Notes: generated from the letters alone by a model not told the origin. 64,000 nucleotides of DNA from Bacteroidota bacterium (GCA_023434025.1 JAEYTL010000008.1:124001-188000); one strand, 5' to 3'; shown: positions 16,667-26,822, counted from the stretch's first letter. Made by a program: numbers and translations.

Positions 16667-19600
16667 ATGCCCCAACAGATTAAATTTTGGTTCATACCAA
16701 TTTTAAGTTATTTTTTTATTACAATCAACCCGGCCTCAAAGAACTTTTCTCTGAAAATACCTTATTTTCAAAACATTACCTCTTCATCATTAAACAGAGA
16801 CTGGCTTTTTGTAATTGTTTTTGTCCTTTTTTTATTCACCGTTTCCTATTTGGTTTTCAGACGAAATGCCGGTTATAACAAAACCTTTGTCAAAGATTTT
16901 TCTGAAACAGAGTTTTCAAAAACAGAGTATCAGAAATATTTTCTGGCTCTTTCTATCATCATTCCTTTTGTAGAAATAGTTCTGACTGTTTTTGAACTGC
17001 GACAGCAACCGATCATAAAATCAAATTTTGTTTTTGCCTTTACTTTTTTATGTATCTATTTTTTGAGTAAAAAAAGTCAATTCGTTTTTAATTTATTACC
17101 CCAGGCTTTTATTTTCTTTTTTATAGCTTTCTTATCGGTCGTTCTTCGAAATTTAGTTGTTTACAATCCTTTGGAGCTGATCACTTTTGCCGTTTTACTG
17201 ATTCTAATGTTTTTTTCCTATAATGTTTTTAAAAAGAGTAAACATTACTGGACGTTTGTATGTTCTTTATTTGTCATTTTTCTGACGTTGGTTATCACCA
17301 AAAAATTAGCCTTTGAAGTTGGTGTAATTCTGATTATCAGTTTTCTCCTGATTGTAATTTTAAATTATGCCAGACACAATTCAATTCTGAGCACCCGGGA
17401 TCGGTTTCTGTTTGCTAATCAAATTGTTAACAAAGGAAATTCTCTTGTTATAGCAACCAAAAAAAACGGAGAATTAACCTATTGCAGTGAAAATGTAACT
17501 AAAATTTTAGGCTACTCTGTAGATGAGGTTTTAGGAATGGGCTTTTGGGAATTAACCGAAGATGCTGAGTTTATTGGCGAAGAATATCATAAAGATTATC
17601 AGCTGGACAGAGTTTACAAACGCAAATTAAAAGGCAAAGACGGTCAATATAAATTTATACAATGGGTTGATAAAGAATTTGGTGAAGATTTATTTGTTGG
17701 AATCGGAATTGATGTTACGGATCACATCAGCATTGAAAACCAATATAAAGATCTGGTTGAAACAGCAACTGATTTAATTTTTGAAACCGATGACGATGGA
17801 AAATTTACCTTCATCAATTCATTTTCCTGTACCTTGTTAGAATATGACTTACACGAGTTAATGGAGATGGATTTTGGTGATTTAATCCGAGAAGATTATC
17901 GCGAACAACTGGTTCATTACTACTCCGAAGAACTCAAAGAAACAGGTATTACAAGACTTTTAGAATTTCCTATACTAAAAAAATCAGGAGAAGAAGTCTG
18001 GATTTCTCAGAAAGTAACCGTTAAACGAAATGATTTAGGAGAAATCATCGGATATTCCGGAATTGCAAGAGATATTACATTAATCAGAAACCTGGAAATA
18101 GAAAAAAACCAGCGACAGGATAAAATTAAAAAATATAACAGTGCATTAACCAAATTATCGACTACCAGTTTTGCTGACTTTGACAGTATTATTCCCATTC
18201 TAAAAGTAATTTTCGAAAATGTTGCCAAAGCATCGGGAATTCAACGGATTGGTTTTTGGAATTATTTTCCGGACAGAATTGAATGTCAGAATTTATTTGA
18301 ACTGAAAGACTTAAAAAATTCAAATCATTTAGTCATCAGAAAGAAAGATTTTCCTGTTTATTTTGAATCCATCGAAAAAGAGCAAATAATTATTGCTTCC
18401 GATGTAAAACGTCAAAAGGAAACTTCTGAGTTTATCAGCAACTACTTTAAAGAAAACAATGTAAAATCACTCTTGGATTACCCTGTTTTTATTGATGGAA
18501 AACTATATGGAATTATTTGTTTTGAAGCAACTGACAACCTGAGATACTGGGACAATGAAGATATTAATTTTACCCGTTCTGTTTCTGAAATTATTTCTTT
18601 GGCAATTGAAACATTAAAAAGAAAATCAATAGAAGAAAGCCTCAAACACAAAAGTGATGTTTTGACAGCCATTACTAAAATTTCAGAGAAAATTCTTTCT
18701 AATAATGATATCCATCTTATTTTTAACGACATTTTAAAGACACTTGGACTTGCCATAAAAGCAGACCGGGCATATTTTTTTGAAACCAATGAAGAAAAAA
18801 GGCTTATTTCGCAACGATATGAATGGGTTAATACAAATATTGAACCTCAGATTGATAATCAGAATTTGCAAAATGTACCTTATGAAGTATTCTTAGATAT
18901 TGTTATCCCTTTAAAATCAAATAAAATTTACAACAAAATAGTACGAAACATATTTGAAAGTGAACATAAAGAGCTTCTAAAAGCACAAAATATTCTTTCG
19001 CTTTTAATTTTCCCTGTAATTGTAAAAAATAAATTAATCGGAGCTTTAGGTTTTGATGACTGTAAAACAGAGAGAATCTGGACAGAGGATGAGATAAATA
19101 TCCTTCAAACGATGGTGAACAATATTTCTTCATCGCTGGAAAGAAATATTAACGAAAGTATTATTAATGATAGTGAAGAAAGGTTCAGGCTTTTGGCCGA
19201 TAATATTCCAGGTACCATTTATCTTTCAAAATACGATTCAAAATTTACTAAAATCTACCTCAACAACGAAATTGAAAAACTGACCGGCTATTCAAAAGAA
19301 GCCTTTTTGACAAATGAAATCTATATTTCTGACATCCTGCATCCGGAAGATAAGGAAAGAGTGATCAATGATCAAAAGCATGCCCTAGAAAACGGGCAAA
19401 AAATTCACTTTATCTATCGAATCATACACAAAGAGGGGCATATTGTGTGGGTTGAAGAGTTTGGCGATGTCATTATAAAAGACAATCAGATTGAATTCAT
19501 TGAGGGAATTTTTATTGATATAACCGAAAGAAAATCACAGGAAGCAGCCATCAAAGAAAAAGAAATGGCAGTAGCGGCCAACAAGGCCAAATCGGAATTT

Positions 19601-20719
19601 TTAGCCAACATGAGCCATGAAATCCGCACACCACTCAACGGGATAATTGGTTTTACCGATTTATTGATGAATTCCAATTTAGAAAAAGCCCAGGCAAAAT
19701 ACATGAAAACCGTTAACCAATCAGCCAAGTCGTTGATGGGTGTAATTAATGATATTTTAGATTTTTCAAAAATTGAATCCGGTAATTTAGAATTAACTAT
19801 CGAAGAAACCAAAATTGCAGACCTGGCTTCTGAAGTAATTGACACCATTAAATTTGAAGCGATTCAGAAAAAACTGGACATCGATCTGCATATCAATTCT
19901 GACGTTCCGGTAACCGTTTGGATTGATCCGATACGACTTAAACAAATTTTGATTAACCTGTTAGGAAATGCTGTTAAATTCACATTCAAAGGAAAGGTGA
20001 AATTAAAAATAGCCGTGATAGATAAAATTGAAACCCATCAAACCCGGTTACGCTTTTCAGTAATTGACACCGGAATCGGGGTCAGAAGAGAAAATCAATC
20101 CAAAATATTTGAAGCTTTTTCACAGGAAGACAGCTCAACAACCAGACAATATGGCGGAACAGGATTAGGGTTGAGTATATCAAACAAATTATTAGGTTTG
20201 ATGAACAGTAAATTAGAATTAGAAAGCGTTCCCGAAAAAGGAAGCACATTCTATTTTGATATTGATTTGCAGACTTCCAGTAAAGAATCTGTAGAATTCC
20301 CTAAAAACATTGTTGTTAATGAAGAATTTGTATATGAAAATCCAATAGAAGCCACGGTTTTAATTGTAGAAGACAACAACATCAATTCATTATTAGCCAA
20401 AACATTGTTGAAAAAAATTCTTCCGAACTCCAGAATAATAACCGTTTCAAATGGTCTGGAAGCGTTGGAAAAAGTACAGGAAACAGATATTGACATCATC
20501 TTCATGGATATTCAAATGCCGGTGATGAATGGCTATGAGGCCACAGCAGAAATCAGAAAGTCAGAAGCCGGAAAAAACCTTCCAATCATAGCCTTAACAG
20601 CAGGAACAGTTGTGGGCGAAAAAGAAAAATGCCTTGAAATCGGGATGAACGATTATATCTCTAAACCCATCATCAAAGGCAGTTTAGAAGAAATTGTTTC
20701 AAAGTGGTTAAAAAGGTAA
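16667..20719 (+). CDS. Membrane-bound multi-sensor hybrid histidine kinase
   Basis: A 1350-residue signalling protein. Residues 1-235 hold a short N-terminal segment and about six or seven membrane helices (roughly 46-64, 90-110, 118-134, 138-160, 168-185, 195-212, 216-233). Next come two PAS domains (about 250-355 and 356-475), two GAF-like domains (about 495-650 and 665-825) and a third PAS with PAC (about 835-955). The histidine kinase core has phospho-acceptor His984 in MSHEIRTPLN, N-box NLLGNAVKF, DTGIGV and GGTGLGLSI. A C-terminal receiver (about 1230-1348) carries Asp1281 in FMDIQMPVMNGYEA and the Lys in SKPI. No response-regulator or HPt gene is adjacent, so the output partner is elsewhere. 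Confidence 0.93.
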   Translation: MPQQIKFWFIPILSYFFITINPASKNFSLKIPYFQNITSSSLNRDWLFVIVFVLFLFTVSYLVFRRNAGYNKTFVKDFSETEFSKTEYQKYFLALSIIIPFVEIVLTVFELRQQPIIKSNFVFAFTFLCIYFLSKKSQFVFNLLPQAFIFFFIAFLSVVLRNLVVYNPLELITFAVLLILMFFSYNVFKKSKHYWTFVCSLFVIFLTLVITKKLAFEVGVILIISFLLIVILNYARHNSILSTRDRFLFANQIVNKGNSLVIATKKNGELTYCSENVTKILGYSVDEVLGMGFWELTEDAEFIGEEYHKDYQLDRVYKRKLKGKDGQYKFIQWVDKEFGEDLFVGIGIDVTDHISIENQYKDLVETATDLIFETDDDGKFTFINSFSCTLLEYDLHELMEMDFGDLIREDYREQLVHYYSEELKETGITRLLEFPILKKSGEEVWISQKVTVKRNDLGEIIGYSGIARDITLIRNLEIEKNQRQDKIKKYNSALTKLSTTSFADFDSIIPILKVIFENVAKASGIQRIGFWNYFPDRIECQNLFELKDLKNSNHLVIRKKDFPVYFESIEKEQIIIASDVKRQKETSEFISNYFKENNVKSLLDYPVFIDGKLYGIICFEATDNLRYWDNEDINFTRSVSEIISLAIETLKRKSIEESLKHKSDVLTAITKISEKILSNNDIHLIFNDILKTLGLAIKADRAYFFETNEEKRLISQRYEWVNTNIEPQIDNQNLQNVPYEVFLDIVIPLKSNKIYNKIVRNIFESEHKELLKAQNILSLLIFPVIVKNKLIGALGFDDCKTERIWTEDEINILQTMVNNISSSLERNINESIINDSEERFRLLADNIPGTIYLSKYDSKFTKIYLNNEIEKLTGYSKEAFLTNEIYISDILHPEDKERVINDQKHALENGQKIHFIYRIIHKEGHIVWVEEFGDVIIKDNQIEFIEGIFIDITERKSQEAAIKEKEMAVAANKAKSEFLANMSHEIRTPLNGIIGFTDLLMNSNLEKAQAKYMKTVNQSAKSLMGVINDILDFSKIESGNLELTIEETKIADLASEVIDTIKFEAIQKKLDIDLHINSDVPVTVWIDPIRLKQILINLLGNAVKFTFKGKVKLKIAVIDKIETHQTRLRFSVIDTGIGVRRENQSKIFEAFSQEDSSTTRQYGGTGLGLSISNKLLGLMNSKLELESVPEKGSTFYFDIDLQTSSKESVEFPKNIVVNEEFVYENPIEATVLIVEDNNINSLLAKTLLKKILPNSRIITVSNGLEALEKVQETDIDIIFMDIQMPVMNGYEATAEIRKSEAGKNLPIIALTAGTVVGEKEKCLEIGMNDYISKPIIKGSLEEIVSKWLKR

Positions 20720-20768
20720 AATAATTTTATACTTTTATGTTACTATAAACCAATAAATCAATTTTAAT

Positions 20769-21620
20769 ATGAAATGGGAAGGCAGAAGACAAAGTAAAAA
20801 TGTTGAAGACCGGAGAGGAATGGGAACGACAGGAAAAGTGGTAGCCGGCGGTGGATTGATTGGGATCGTATTACTGCTCATCAATCTTTTTGGCGGCGAA
20901 GGAGCACAAAATATCGCTCCGATATTAGAACAGCTCCAACAGCAACAATCAACAGATGTTCCTGCCCAACCGCTGAGTCAAGAAGATGAAAAAATGGGCA
21001 GATTTGTTGCTACCGTTCTGGCAGATACCGAAGATGTCTGGCATAAAATATTCAGCGAAAACGGAATGACCTATAAAGAACCGGGAATGGTTTTATTCCG
21101 CAGTTCGGTGCAATCCGCTTGTGGCGGAGCAACATCTGCCTCCGGACCTTTTTACTGCCCGGCTGATCAGAAAATTTACATGGATTTAGATTTCTTTGAC
21201 GAATTGCAAACCCGCTTTGGAGCACAAGGCGGCGATTATGCCATAGCTTACGTTATTGCTCACGAAGTGGGACATCATGTGCAAACCCTGCTGGGTACTT
21301 CCGGTAAAGTGAGGCAATTGCAACAAAAAATGAGTAAAACAGAAGGAAACAAACTCTCTGTTTCCCTTGAACTGCAGGCTGATTTTTATGCCGGACTCTG
21401 GACACACTACAACAGTAAGTACCTCGAAGAAGGGGATATTGAAGAAGCGTTGAGTGCCGCTCACGCCGTGGGTGACGATGCTATTCAAAAGAAAATGCAG
21501 GGGCATGTGGTACCCGATTCCTTTACACACGGAACATCCGAACAGCGTGTAAAATGGTTTGGCAGAGGATTTAAAACCGGCGACATCAAACAAGGCGACA
21601 CCTTTACCGAATTGAATTAA
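20769..21620 (+). CDS. Neutral zinc metallopeptidase (YpfJ family)
   Basis: A 283-residue protein of the putative neutral zinc metallopeptidase family (E. coli YpfJ). The N-terminus is basic and carries the conserved MKWEGRRQSKNVEDRRG start. One membrane helix follows at about 22-41, anchoring it in the inner membrane with the peptidase domain outside. The catalytic HEVGHH lies at residues 165-170, and the downstream ELQADFYAGLW supplies the third zinc ligand. Conserved CGGATSASGPFYCPADQKIY precedes the active site. The substrate is unknown. It stands alone between the hybrid kinase and HMG-CoA synthase and is followed by a terminator. Confidence 0.93.
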   Translation: MKWEGRRQSKNVEDRRGMGTTGKVVAGGGLIGIVLLLINLFGGEGAQNIAPILEQLQQQQSTDVPAQPLSQEDEKMGRFVATVLADTEDVWHKIFSENGMTYKEPGMVLFRSSVQSACGGATSASGPFYCPADQKIYMDLDFFDELQTRFGAQGGDYAIAYVIAHEVGHHVQTLLGTSGKVRQLQQKMSKTEGNKLSVSLELQADFYAGLWTHYNSKYLEEGDIEEALSAAHAVGDDAIQKKMQGHVVPDSFTHGTSEQRVKWFGRGFKTGDIKQGDTFTELN

Positions 21621-21665
21621 ATTCAATTTTACCGCTTTTTATTGCTCTTTTAAAAAATTAAACTT

Positions 21666-21712
21666 CCCTTTTTTAAAACATTCATAATTCGTTTAAAAGA
21701 AGGGATTTTTTA
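21666..21712 (+). terminator. Rho-independent terminator after the zinc metallopeptidase
   Basis: CCCTTTTTTAAAAC pairs with GTTTAAAAGAAGGG (one mismatch, one G-T pair) around a loop of about ten bases. A run of T's (21706-21711) follows on the plus strand. Confidence 0.75.
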
Positions 21713-21746
21713 TGAAATGTTCATTCCGTTTTGAAAACCACTTTTT

Positions 21747-21754
21747 TACTTTTG
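21747..21754 (+). promoter_or_regulatory. -7 promoter element for HMG-CoA synthase
   Basis: TACTTTTG is an exact TAnnTTTG match 20 bases before the start codon. No TTG is found at the proper -33 spacing; a TTTTG 13 bases upstream is too close. Confidence 0.45.
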
Positions 21755-21773
21755 CTTTTTTAAAATTTTCAAA

Positions 21774-23129
21774 ATGAACGTTGGCATCGATAGCATTTCC
21801 TTTGATATTCCCAAACTCTATTTACCCATTTCAACCCTTGCAGACAAGCGAAACATCGAAGCGGACAAGCTCATAAAAGGGCTTGGCTTGCATAAAATGA
21901 GTTTTCCGGACAAACACCAGGATGTGGTAACCTTTGCTGCCAATGCTGCTTTAAAGCTGATGGAACAGGAAAACATCAACCCTGCGGAAATTTCCCGGAT
22001 TTATGTGGGCTCAGAAAGTGGAGTAGACAGTTCAAAACCGGTTGCTTCGTATGTTTTATCGTTATTGGAAAGCAAATTTGGCGAAAGTTCATTCCGAAAT
22101 TGTGATGTCGTAGATTTAACCTTTGCCTGTATCGGCGGAGTAGATGCCTTGCAAAATTGTCTGGATTACATTCGGCTGAACCCATCCAAAAAAGCAATTG
22201 TCATTGCTTCGGACAATGCCAAATACGATCTGGAATCCAGTGGTGAATATACACAAGGAGCCGGTGCTATTGCGATGTTGATTAACTCAAATCCAAGAAT
22301 TCTAAGTTTCTCTAATGAAGTGGGTGTTTCAACAGAAGGTGTTTTTGATTTTTTTAAACCCAGAAGGACATTTTCAAAAAATGAAATAACTAATGCTCCT
22401 GGAAATGACGAATGGTTTGGTGTGTTAGAAAATGAAGTTTCCATTTATAAAGAACAACCCGTTTTTGACGGACAGTATTCTAACCAATGCTACATCAATC
22501 GAATTACCGAAGCGTACAATCATTTTAAAAAAGAAAGCCAGCAAAGCAAGAAAGTCTATGAAAATTGGTTTTCCATTTTGATGCATCTGCCCTATTGCTT
22601 TCAGGGAAGAAGAACGTTTATTGAAATTTTTGCCAACGAAAACCCGGAATTACTGGCTGATCAGATCGGTGAAACCGAAAAAGACAAACTAAAAGCCCTG
22701 GCCAAAAGTCCGGAATATTTAGAACTCATCAATCAAAAAATTTATCCTTCGGAAATCGCTTCCGGTCAGGTTGGGAATATTTACACCGGATCTATTTTTC
22801 TTGGTTTACTTTCTACTCTATACTATCATGCTAAGCAAAATACAGCTTTAGAAAATAAAAAAGTTGGTTTTATTGCGTATGGAAGTGGTTCCAAATCAAA
22901 AGTTTTTGAAGCCATCGTTTGTGAAAACTGGAAATCTGTCATCAACCAGGTCAGGCTTTTTGAAACCTTGGCACAAAACCAGGCCATTGATTTTGAAACC
23001 TACGAAAAACTGCATAAAAAAGAATTAGCACAATCTGTTATTCAACCTAAAAACGAGTTTGTGTTAACTTCCATCGAAAAAGAAAATCCGGTGATGGTAG
23101 GTGCGAGATATTATGAGTTTGTAGAATAA
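21774..23129 (+). CDS. mvaS: Hydroxymethylglutaryl-CoA synthase
   Basis: HMG-CoA synthase condenses acetyl-CoA with acetoacetyl-CoA in the mevalonate route to isoprenoids, the route used by most Flavobacteriia. The 451-residue thiolase-fold protein shows the key residues. The catalytic Cys119 lies in DLTFACIGGVDAL. The general-base Glu lies in VGSESGVDSSKP (about residue 81). The His of the HxP motif is in MHLPYCFQGRR (canonical HVPFTKMG), and GSGSKSKVFE is near the C-terminus. It is somewhat longer than the roughly 390-residue Gram-positive enzymes. It is monocistronic, with a terminator before it and a convergent yifB after it (3-base gap). Confidence 0.92.
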   Translation: MNVGIDSISFDIPKLYLPISTLADKRNIEADKLIKGLGLHKMSFPDKHQDVVTFAANAALKLMEQENINPAEISRIYVGSESGVDSSKPVASYVLSLLESKFGESSFRNCDVVDLTFACIGGVDALQNCLDYIRLNPSKKAIVIASDNAKYDLESSGEYTQGAGAIAMLINSNPRILSFSNEVGVSTEGVFDFFKPRRTFSKNEITNAPGNDEWFGVLENEVSIYKEQPVFDGQYSNQCYINRITEAYNHFKKESQQSKKVYENWFSILMHLPYCFQGRRTFIEIFANENPELLADQIGETEKDKLKALAKSPEYLELINQKIYPSEIASGQVGNIYTGSIFLGLLSTLYYHAKQNTALENKKVGFIAYGSGSKSKVFEAIVCENWKSVINQVRLFETLAQNQAIDFETYEKLHKKELAQSVIQPKNEFVLTSIEKENPVMVGARYYEFVE

Positions 23130-23132
23130 ACG

Positions 23133-24668
23133 CTATCCCAACCAACCCTCTCGATCCAGACTCCTGTACTGAATTGCTTCGGCAATATGATTAGATTTTA
23201 TCTCTTCCGAAGCCTCTAAATCGGCTATGGTCCGGGCAACTTTTAATATCCGGTCATACGCTCTTGCGGATAAATTCAATCGTTCCATAGCCGTTTTGAG
23301 TAAGCTCAGCGAAGCTTCATCCAACACACAATAGGTCCGGATATGCCGGCTTGTCATTTGAGCATTATAATGAAGGTTGTCAAAAGGTTCAAACCGTTGT
23401 GATTGAATCCGTCTGGCATCGGTCACCCGTTTTCTGATCTCAGCACTGCTTTCAGCCTTACGGGCTTCGGTTAATTTTTCAAACGGAACGGGATTCACTT
23501 CAATATGAATATCAATCCTATCCAAAAGCGGTCCGGAAATTTTGCTCAGATACCGCTGCATTTCGGCCGGTGAGGTACTCACCGGGGCATCCGGATCATT
23601 AAAATAACCTCCGGGACTCGGGTTCATACTCGCTACCAGCATGAAAGAGGATGGATAAGTAATGGTAAACTTTGCCCTTGAAATCGTTACTTCTCTGTCT
23701 TCCAACGGTTGCCGCATGACTTCCAGCACTTCCCGTTTGAATTCAGGTAATTCATCCAGAAACAAAACCCCGTTATGGGCCAATGAAATCTCTCCCGGCT
23801 GCGGATAGCTTCCTCCGCCTACTAAAGAAACACTTGAAGCCGTGTGATGCGGACTTCTAAACGGTCGCTGACTCATTAATCCGGCATCTTTGATTTTTCC
23901 GGCTACGGAATGGATTTTGGTCGTCTCCAGTGCTTCCTTCATCGTCATCGGCGGTAAAATACCGGGCATTCGTTTGGCGAGCATAGTTTTACCGGAGCCG
24001 GGTGGACCGATTAAAATAATGTTATGCCCGCCGGCTGCCGCTATTTCCATACAACGTTTGATTCCCTCCTGCCCTTTGACATCCGAAAAATCAAATTCCG
24101 GAAAATCCAAGGTTTTTGAAAACTCCGTTTGCGTATCAATAACGGTGGGTTGCAAATCACCTCTTCCTTCAAAAAAATCAATCACCTGCAGCACATTTTC
24201 CACACCATACACCTCCAGACCTTCTACTATGGCCGCTTCTCTCACATTTTGAACAGGAAGAATAAATCCTTTATAGCCTTCTTCTCTGGCTTTGATGGCA
24301 ATAGACAGAGCACCTTTAATAGGTTGCAGACCACCATCGAGCGAAAGTTCACCCATGATGATATAGTTGTCTAATTCATCGGCCTGAATCTGTCCGGTAG
24401 CCACTAAAATACCAACCGCAATCGTAAGGTCATAAGCAGAACCTTCTTTACGCATATCGGCCGGAGCCATATTGATTGTGATCTTTTTAACCGGTAAAGA
24501 ATAGTTGTTGTTTTTAAGAGCAGCAGCAATGCGGTAACTGCTTTCTTTGATGGCATTGTCGGGTAATCCGACCAAGTGGTAGCCCACTCCTTTGTCAATG
24601 TTTACTTCTACCGTGATTGTGGTGGCTTCTACCCCGAAAACGGCACTTCCAAATACTTTAACTAACAT
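23133..24668 (-). CDS. YifB/ComM-family Mg chelatase-like AAA+ ATPase
   Basis: A 511-residue protein of the YifB/ComM family. The N-terminal part (1-165) has the Lon-protease-like fold seen in this family, with VEVNIDKGVGYHLVGLPD and GELSLDGGLQPIKG. The AAA+ domain follows, with Walker A GPPGSGKT at residues 221-228, SLVGGGSYPQPGEISLAHNGVLFLDE (Walker B) and an arginine-containing LLDRIDIHIEV. The C-terminal helical Mg-chelatase domain ends in AIQYRSLDREGW. ComM is a hexameric helicase promoting branch migration during natural transformation, so a role in recombination is likely but not shown here. It is divergent from the DUF2490 gene. Confidence 0.92.
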   Translation of the reverse strand: MLVKVFGSAVFGVEATTITVEVNIDKGVGYHLVGLPDNAIKESSYRIAAALKNNNYSLPVKKITINMAPADMRKEGSAYDLTIAVGILVATGQIQADELDNYIIMGELSLDGGLQPIKGALSIAIKAREEGYKGFILPVQNVREAAIVEGLEVYGVENVLQVIDFFEGRGDLQPTVIDTQTEFSKTLDFPEFDFSDVKGQEGIKRCMEIAAAGGHNIILIGPPGSGKTMLAKRMPGILPPMTMKEALETTKIHSVAGKIKDAGLMSQRPFRSPHHTASSVSLVGGGSYPQPGEISLAHNGVLFLDELPEFKREVLEVMRQPLEDREVTISRAKFTITYPSSFMLVASMNPSPGGYFNDPDAPVSTSPAEMQRYLSKISGPLLDRIDIHIEVNPVPFEKLTEARKAESSAEIRKRVTDARRIQSQRFEPFDNLHYNAQMTSRHIRTYCVLDEASLSLLKTAMERLNLSARAYDRILKVARTIADLEASEEIKSNHIAEAIQYRSLDREGWLG

Positions 24669-24720
24669 GGCGTATAAATTTTATATGACAAATATCACCA
24701 ATTCATGAGCAAAAATGAAG

Positions 24721-24728
24721 TAATTTTG
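24721..24728 (+). promoter_or_regulatory. -7 promoter element for the DUF2490 gene
   Basis: TAATTTTG is an exact TAnnTTTG match 19 bases before the start codon. There is no clear -33 TTG. Confidence 0.45.
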
Positions 24729-24747
24729 AATAAATTATTTAACAGAA

Positions 24748-25479
24748 ATGAAATTTTTAAGAATTTCACTCCGTTTTTTTCTTCTGACTTTAGTTTCAGT
24801 ATCATTAGCTCAAAACAAAATCACTGAAAATCAACAACTATGGTTAGGATATATTACGGAATCAAAGTTGTCATCCTCTTTTTCCTGGTGGAATGATGCC
24901 CAATGGGTTCCGGAAAGCTTTTTTATCGTTAGAACCGGGTTGACCTATCATGCAGGCGAAAAGTATAAAATGACCTCAACACTGGGTTATGCTTACACAC
25001 GGATTTATCCTCCGGAAGGGAGTTCAACTTTCAGACCGGAACACAGACCCTGGGGACAAACCACGTTGAGCCACCCAGTCAGTTCTTTTCGTTTTTTTCA
25101 TCGCTTAAGGTATGAAGCCCGTTTTAGGGGAGTGATTATAGAAGACCATCTTCAAAACGAATTTAACTTTAATTATCGCCTCCGGTATTTATTTCAGGTA
25201 CGCTATTATTTTAAAAATCAAAAAAAAGGAAAATACTACCTGATGGCTTCCGATGAAATCCTGTTTAATGCAGGTCATGAAATTAAAAATAATTTCCGAA
25301 TGGATCAGAACAGAATTTCTTTAGGTGCTGGTTATCAAATAAAAAACATGACTTTTCAAATTGCCTATATGAATCAGATCGTTGAATCAAACACCGATTA
25401 TACCTTTAAAATGAATCATAATTTACAGATTCTTGTTTTTCACAGCTTCGATTTAAGAAAAAAATCTACAGCCGAATAA
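24748..25479 (+). CDS. DUF2490 family exported protein, probable outer-membrane beta-barrel
   Basis: A 243-residue protein with a signal peptide (about residues 1-21, ending VSLAQ). It has alternating aromatic and charged beta-strand patterns typical of DUF2490, including QQLWLGYITESKL near the mature N-terminus, then HRPWGQTTL, FFHRLRYEARF, YRLRYLFQVRYYF and a strand-like C-terminus. Such proteins are predicted small outer-membrane barrels of unknown function. It stands between divergent yifB and a histidine kinase 64 bases downstream, and nothing links it functionally to either. Confidence 0.82.
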   Translation: MKFLRISLRFFLLTLVSVSLAQNKITENQQLWLGYITESKLSSSFSWWNDAQWVPESFFIVRTGLTYHAGEKYKMTSTLGYAYTRIYPPEGSSTFRPEHRPWGQTTLSHPVSSFRFFHRLRYEARFRGVIIEDHLQNEFNFNYRLRYLFQVRYYFKNQKKGKYYLMASDEILFNAGHEIKNNFRMDQNRISLGAGYQIKNMTFQIAYMNQIVESNTDYTFKMNHNLQILVFHSFDLRKKSTAE

Positions 25480-25543
25480 ACCATTCAAAACCAAAACCTC
25501 TGTTTTTTCGTATATTAATTACCCAATAGAAAAAACACAAAAT

Positions 25544-26749
25544 ATGAATCAACAAACTTCATTTACAGATGAAAATTTAAGATTAACCGCCTTAAAGAGT
25601 TATTCTATTCTTGATACCCGGCCGGAAAAAGATTTTGATGATATTACAGAACTGGCATCACAAATCTGTCAGGTTCCTATCTCATCGATCGCATTAATAG
25701 ACAAAGACAGGCAATGGTATAAATCTAAAATTGGTTTTGATGAAACTGAAATACCAAGAGACATGTCGTTTTGTACGTATATGATAGACAATAATTTAAA
25801 GTCGATTGAAGTGCAGAACATGAGCCTGGACACCTATTTTTCAAAAAGCCCTTTTGTTGCAGGAGAGCCCGGAATTGCTTTTTATGCCGGGGTTTTATTA
25901 ATCGACCCGGATGGTTATGCCTTAGGTAGTCTTTGTGTGTATGACGTAGCACCTAAAAAACTGACCGATTTTCAGCTAAATGCATTAAAAAAACTGGCCA
26001 GACAAGTAATTCAGTTATTGGAACTTCGAAAAATAAATACACAATTAGAAGAAAACAATGCGAATTTAGTTTTAAAGTACAATGAACTGGAACAGTTTGC
26101 CCGTGTGGTTTCGCACGATATAAAATCACCTTTGAACAATATTATCTCCCTGACGAATTTGTTTCAGGAGGAATATGGAGACAAGATAGATGAAGCCGGA
26201 AATGAATATTTAAAATATATCTCGGAATCATCTTTAGAATTAAAAAACTTTGTAGATGCCATTTTAATCTACTATAAAAGTGACACTATTAATACCGATG
26301 AAAGGGAAAGAATTAATTGGAACAGTTTATTCAGCAAGACCATTGCAATGCTTGACCCTAAAAATGAATATGAAATTGCTTTTCCGGCTCATAATGCTGT
26401 TGAATTGTATTCTAACAAAATGGCAATGGAACAAATTGTTTCCAATTTAATCAGCAACAGTATCAAATACAACGACAAAGAAAAAATTAAAATTAAAATT
26501 GAATTAATCGAACTATCATCCGAAATCCTGCTTTCAATTAAAGACAATGGAATCGGAATTGCTAAAGCCGATTTTGAAAAAGTATTTTCTTTTTTTACCA
26601 CCTTAGGGAAAAAAGACCGTTTTGATAATATGGGAACCGGAATCGGACTTTCAACAGTTCAAAAAATGGTGTACAAATTAAACGGAAGAATTGAATTAGA
26701 ATCAGAAGTCGGAAAAGGTTCAACCTTTAAATTATTCTTTAAAAAATAA
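25544..26749 (+). CDS. Cytoplasmic GAF-domain sensor histidine kinase
   Basis: A 401-residue soluble kinase. Residues 20-160 form a GAF domain (ASQICQVPISSIALID, PRDMSFCTYMI, GVLLIDPDGYALGSLCVYD). A short coiled coil at about 163-186 leads to the HisKA domain with phospho-acceptor His191 in VVSHDIKSPLNNI. The ATPase domain has the N box NLISNSIKYN (301-310), G1 DNGIGI (334-339) and GTGIGLSTV. There is no membrane helix and no receiver. No response regulator is adjacent. The GAF type with SFC suggests sensing of a small ligand or redox state, but the signal is unknown. A terminator follows directly. Confidence 0.9.
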   Translation: MNQQTSFTDENLRLTALKSYSILDTRPEKDFDDITELASQICQVPISSIALIDKDRQWYKSKIGFDETEIPRDMSFCTYMIDNNLKSIEVQNMSLDTYFSKSPFVAGEPGIAFYAGVLLIDPDGYALGSLCVYDVAPKKLTDFQLNALKKLARQVIQLLELRKINTQLEENNANLVLKYNELEQFARVVSHDIKSPLNNIISLTNLFQEEYGDKIDEAGNEYLKYISESSLELKNFVDAILIYYKSDTINTDERERINWNSLFSKTIAMLDPKNEYEIAFPAHNAVELYSNKMAMEQIVSNLISNSIKYNDKEKIKIKIELIELSSEILLSIKDNGIGIAKADFEKVFSFFTTLGKKDRFDNMGTGIGLSTVQKMVYKLNGRIELESEVGKGSTFKLFFKK

Positions 26750-26775
26750 GTTTGTGAGTTAGTTTAAGTTAGTTT

Positions 26776-26818
26776 AAAAGCCTTCTGCAATCTCCCGCAA
26801 AAGGCTTTTATTTTTTAT
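26776..26818 (+). terminator. Rho-independent terminator after the GAF histidine kinase
   Basis: AAAAGCCTT pairs with AAGGCTTTT around a roughly 17-base loop, followed by T-rich sequence (26809-26820). It ends transcription of the kinase gene just before the -7 element of the next unit. Confidence 0.8.
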
Positions 26819-26822
26819 TTTG

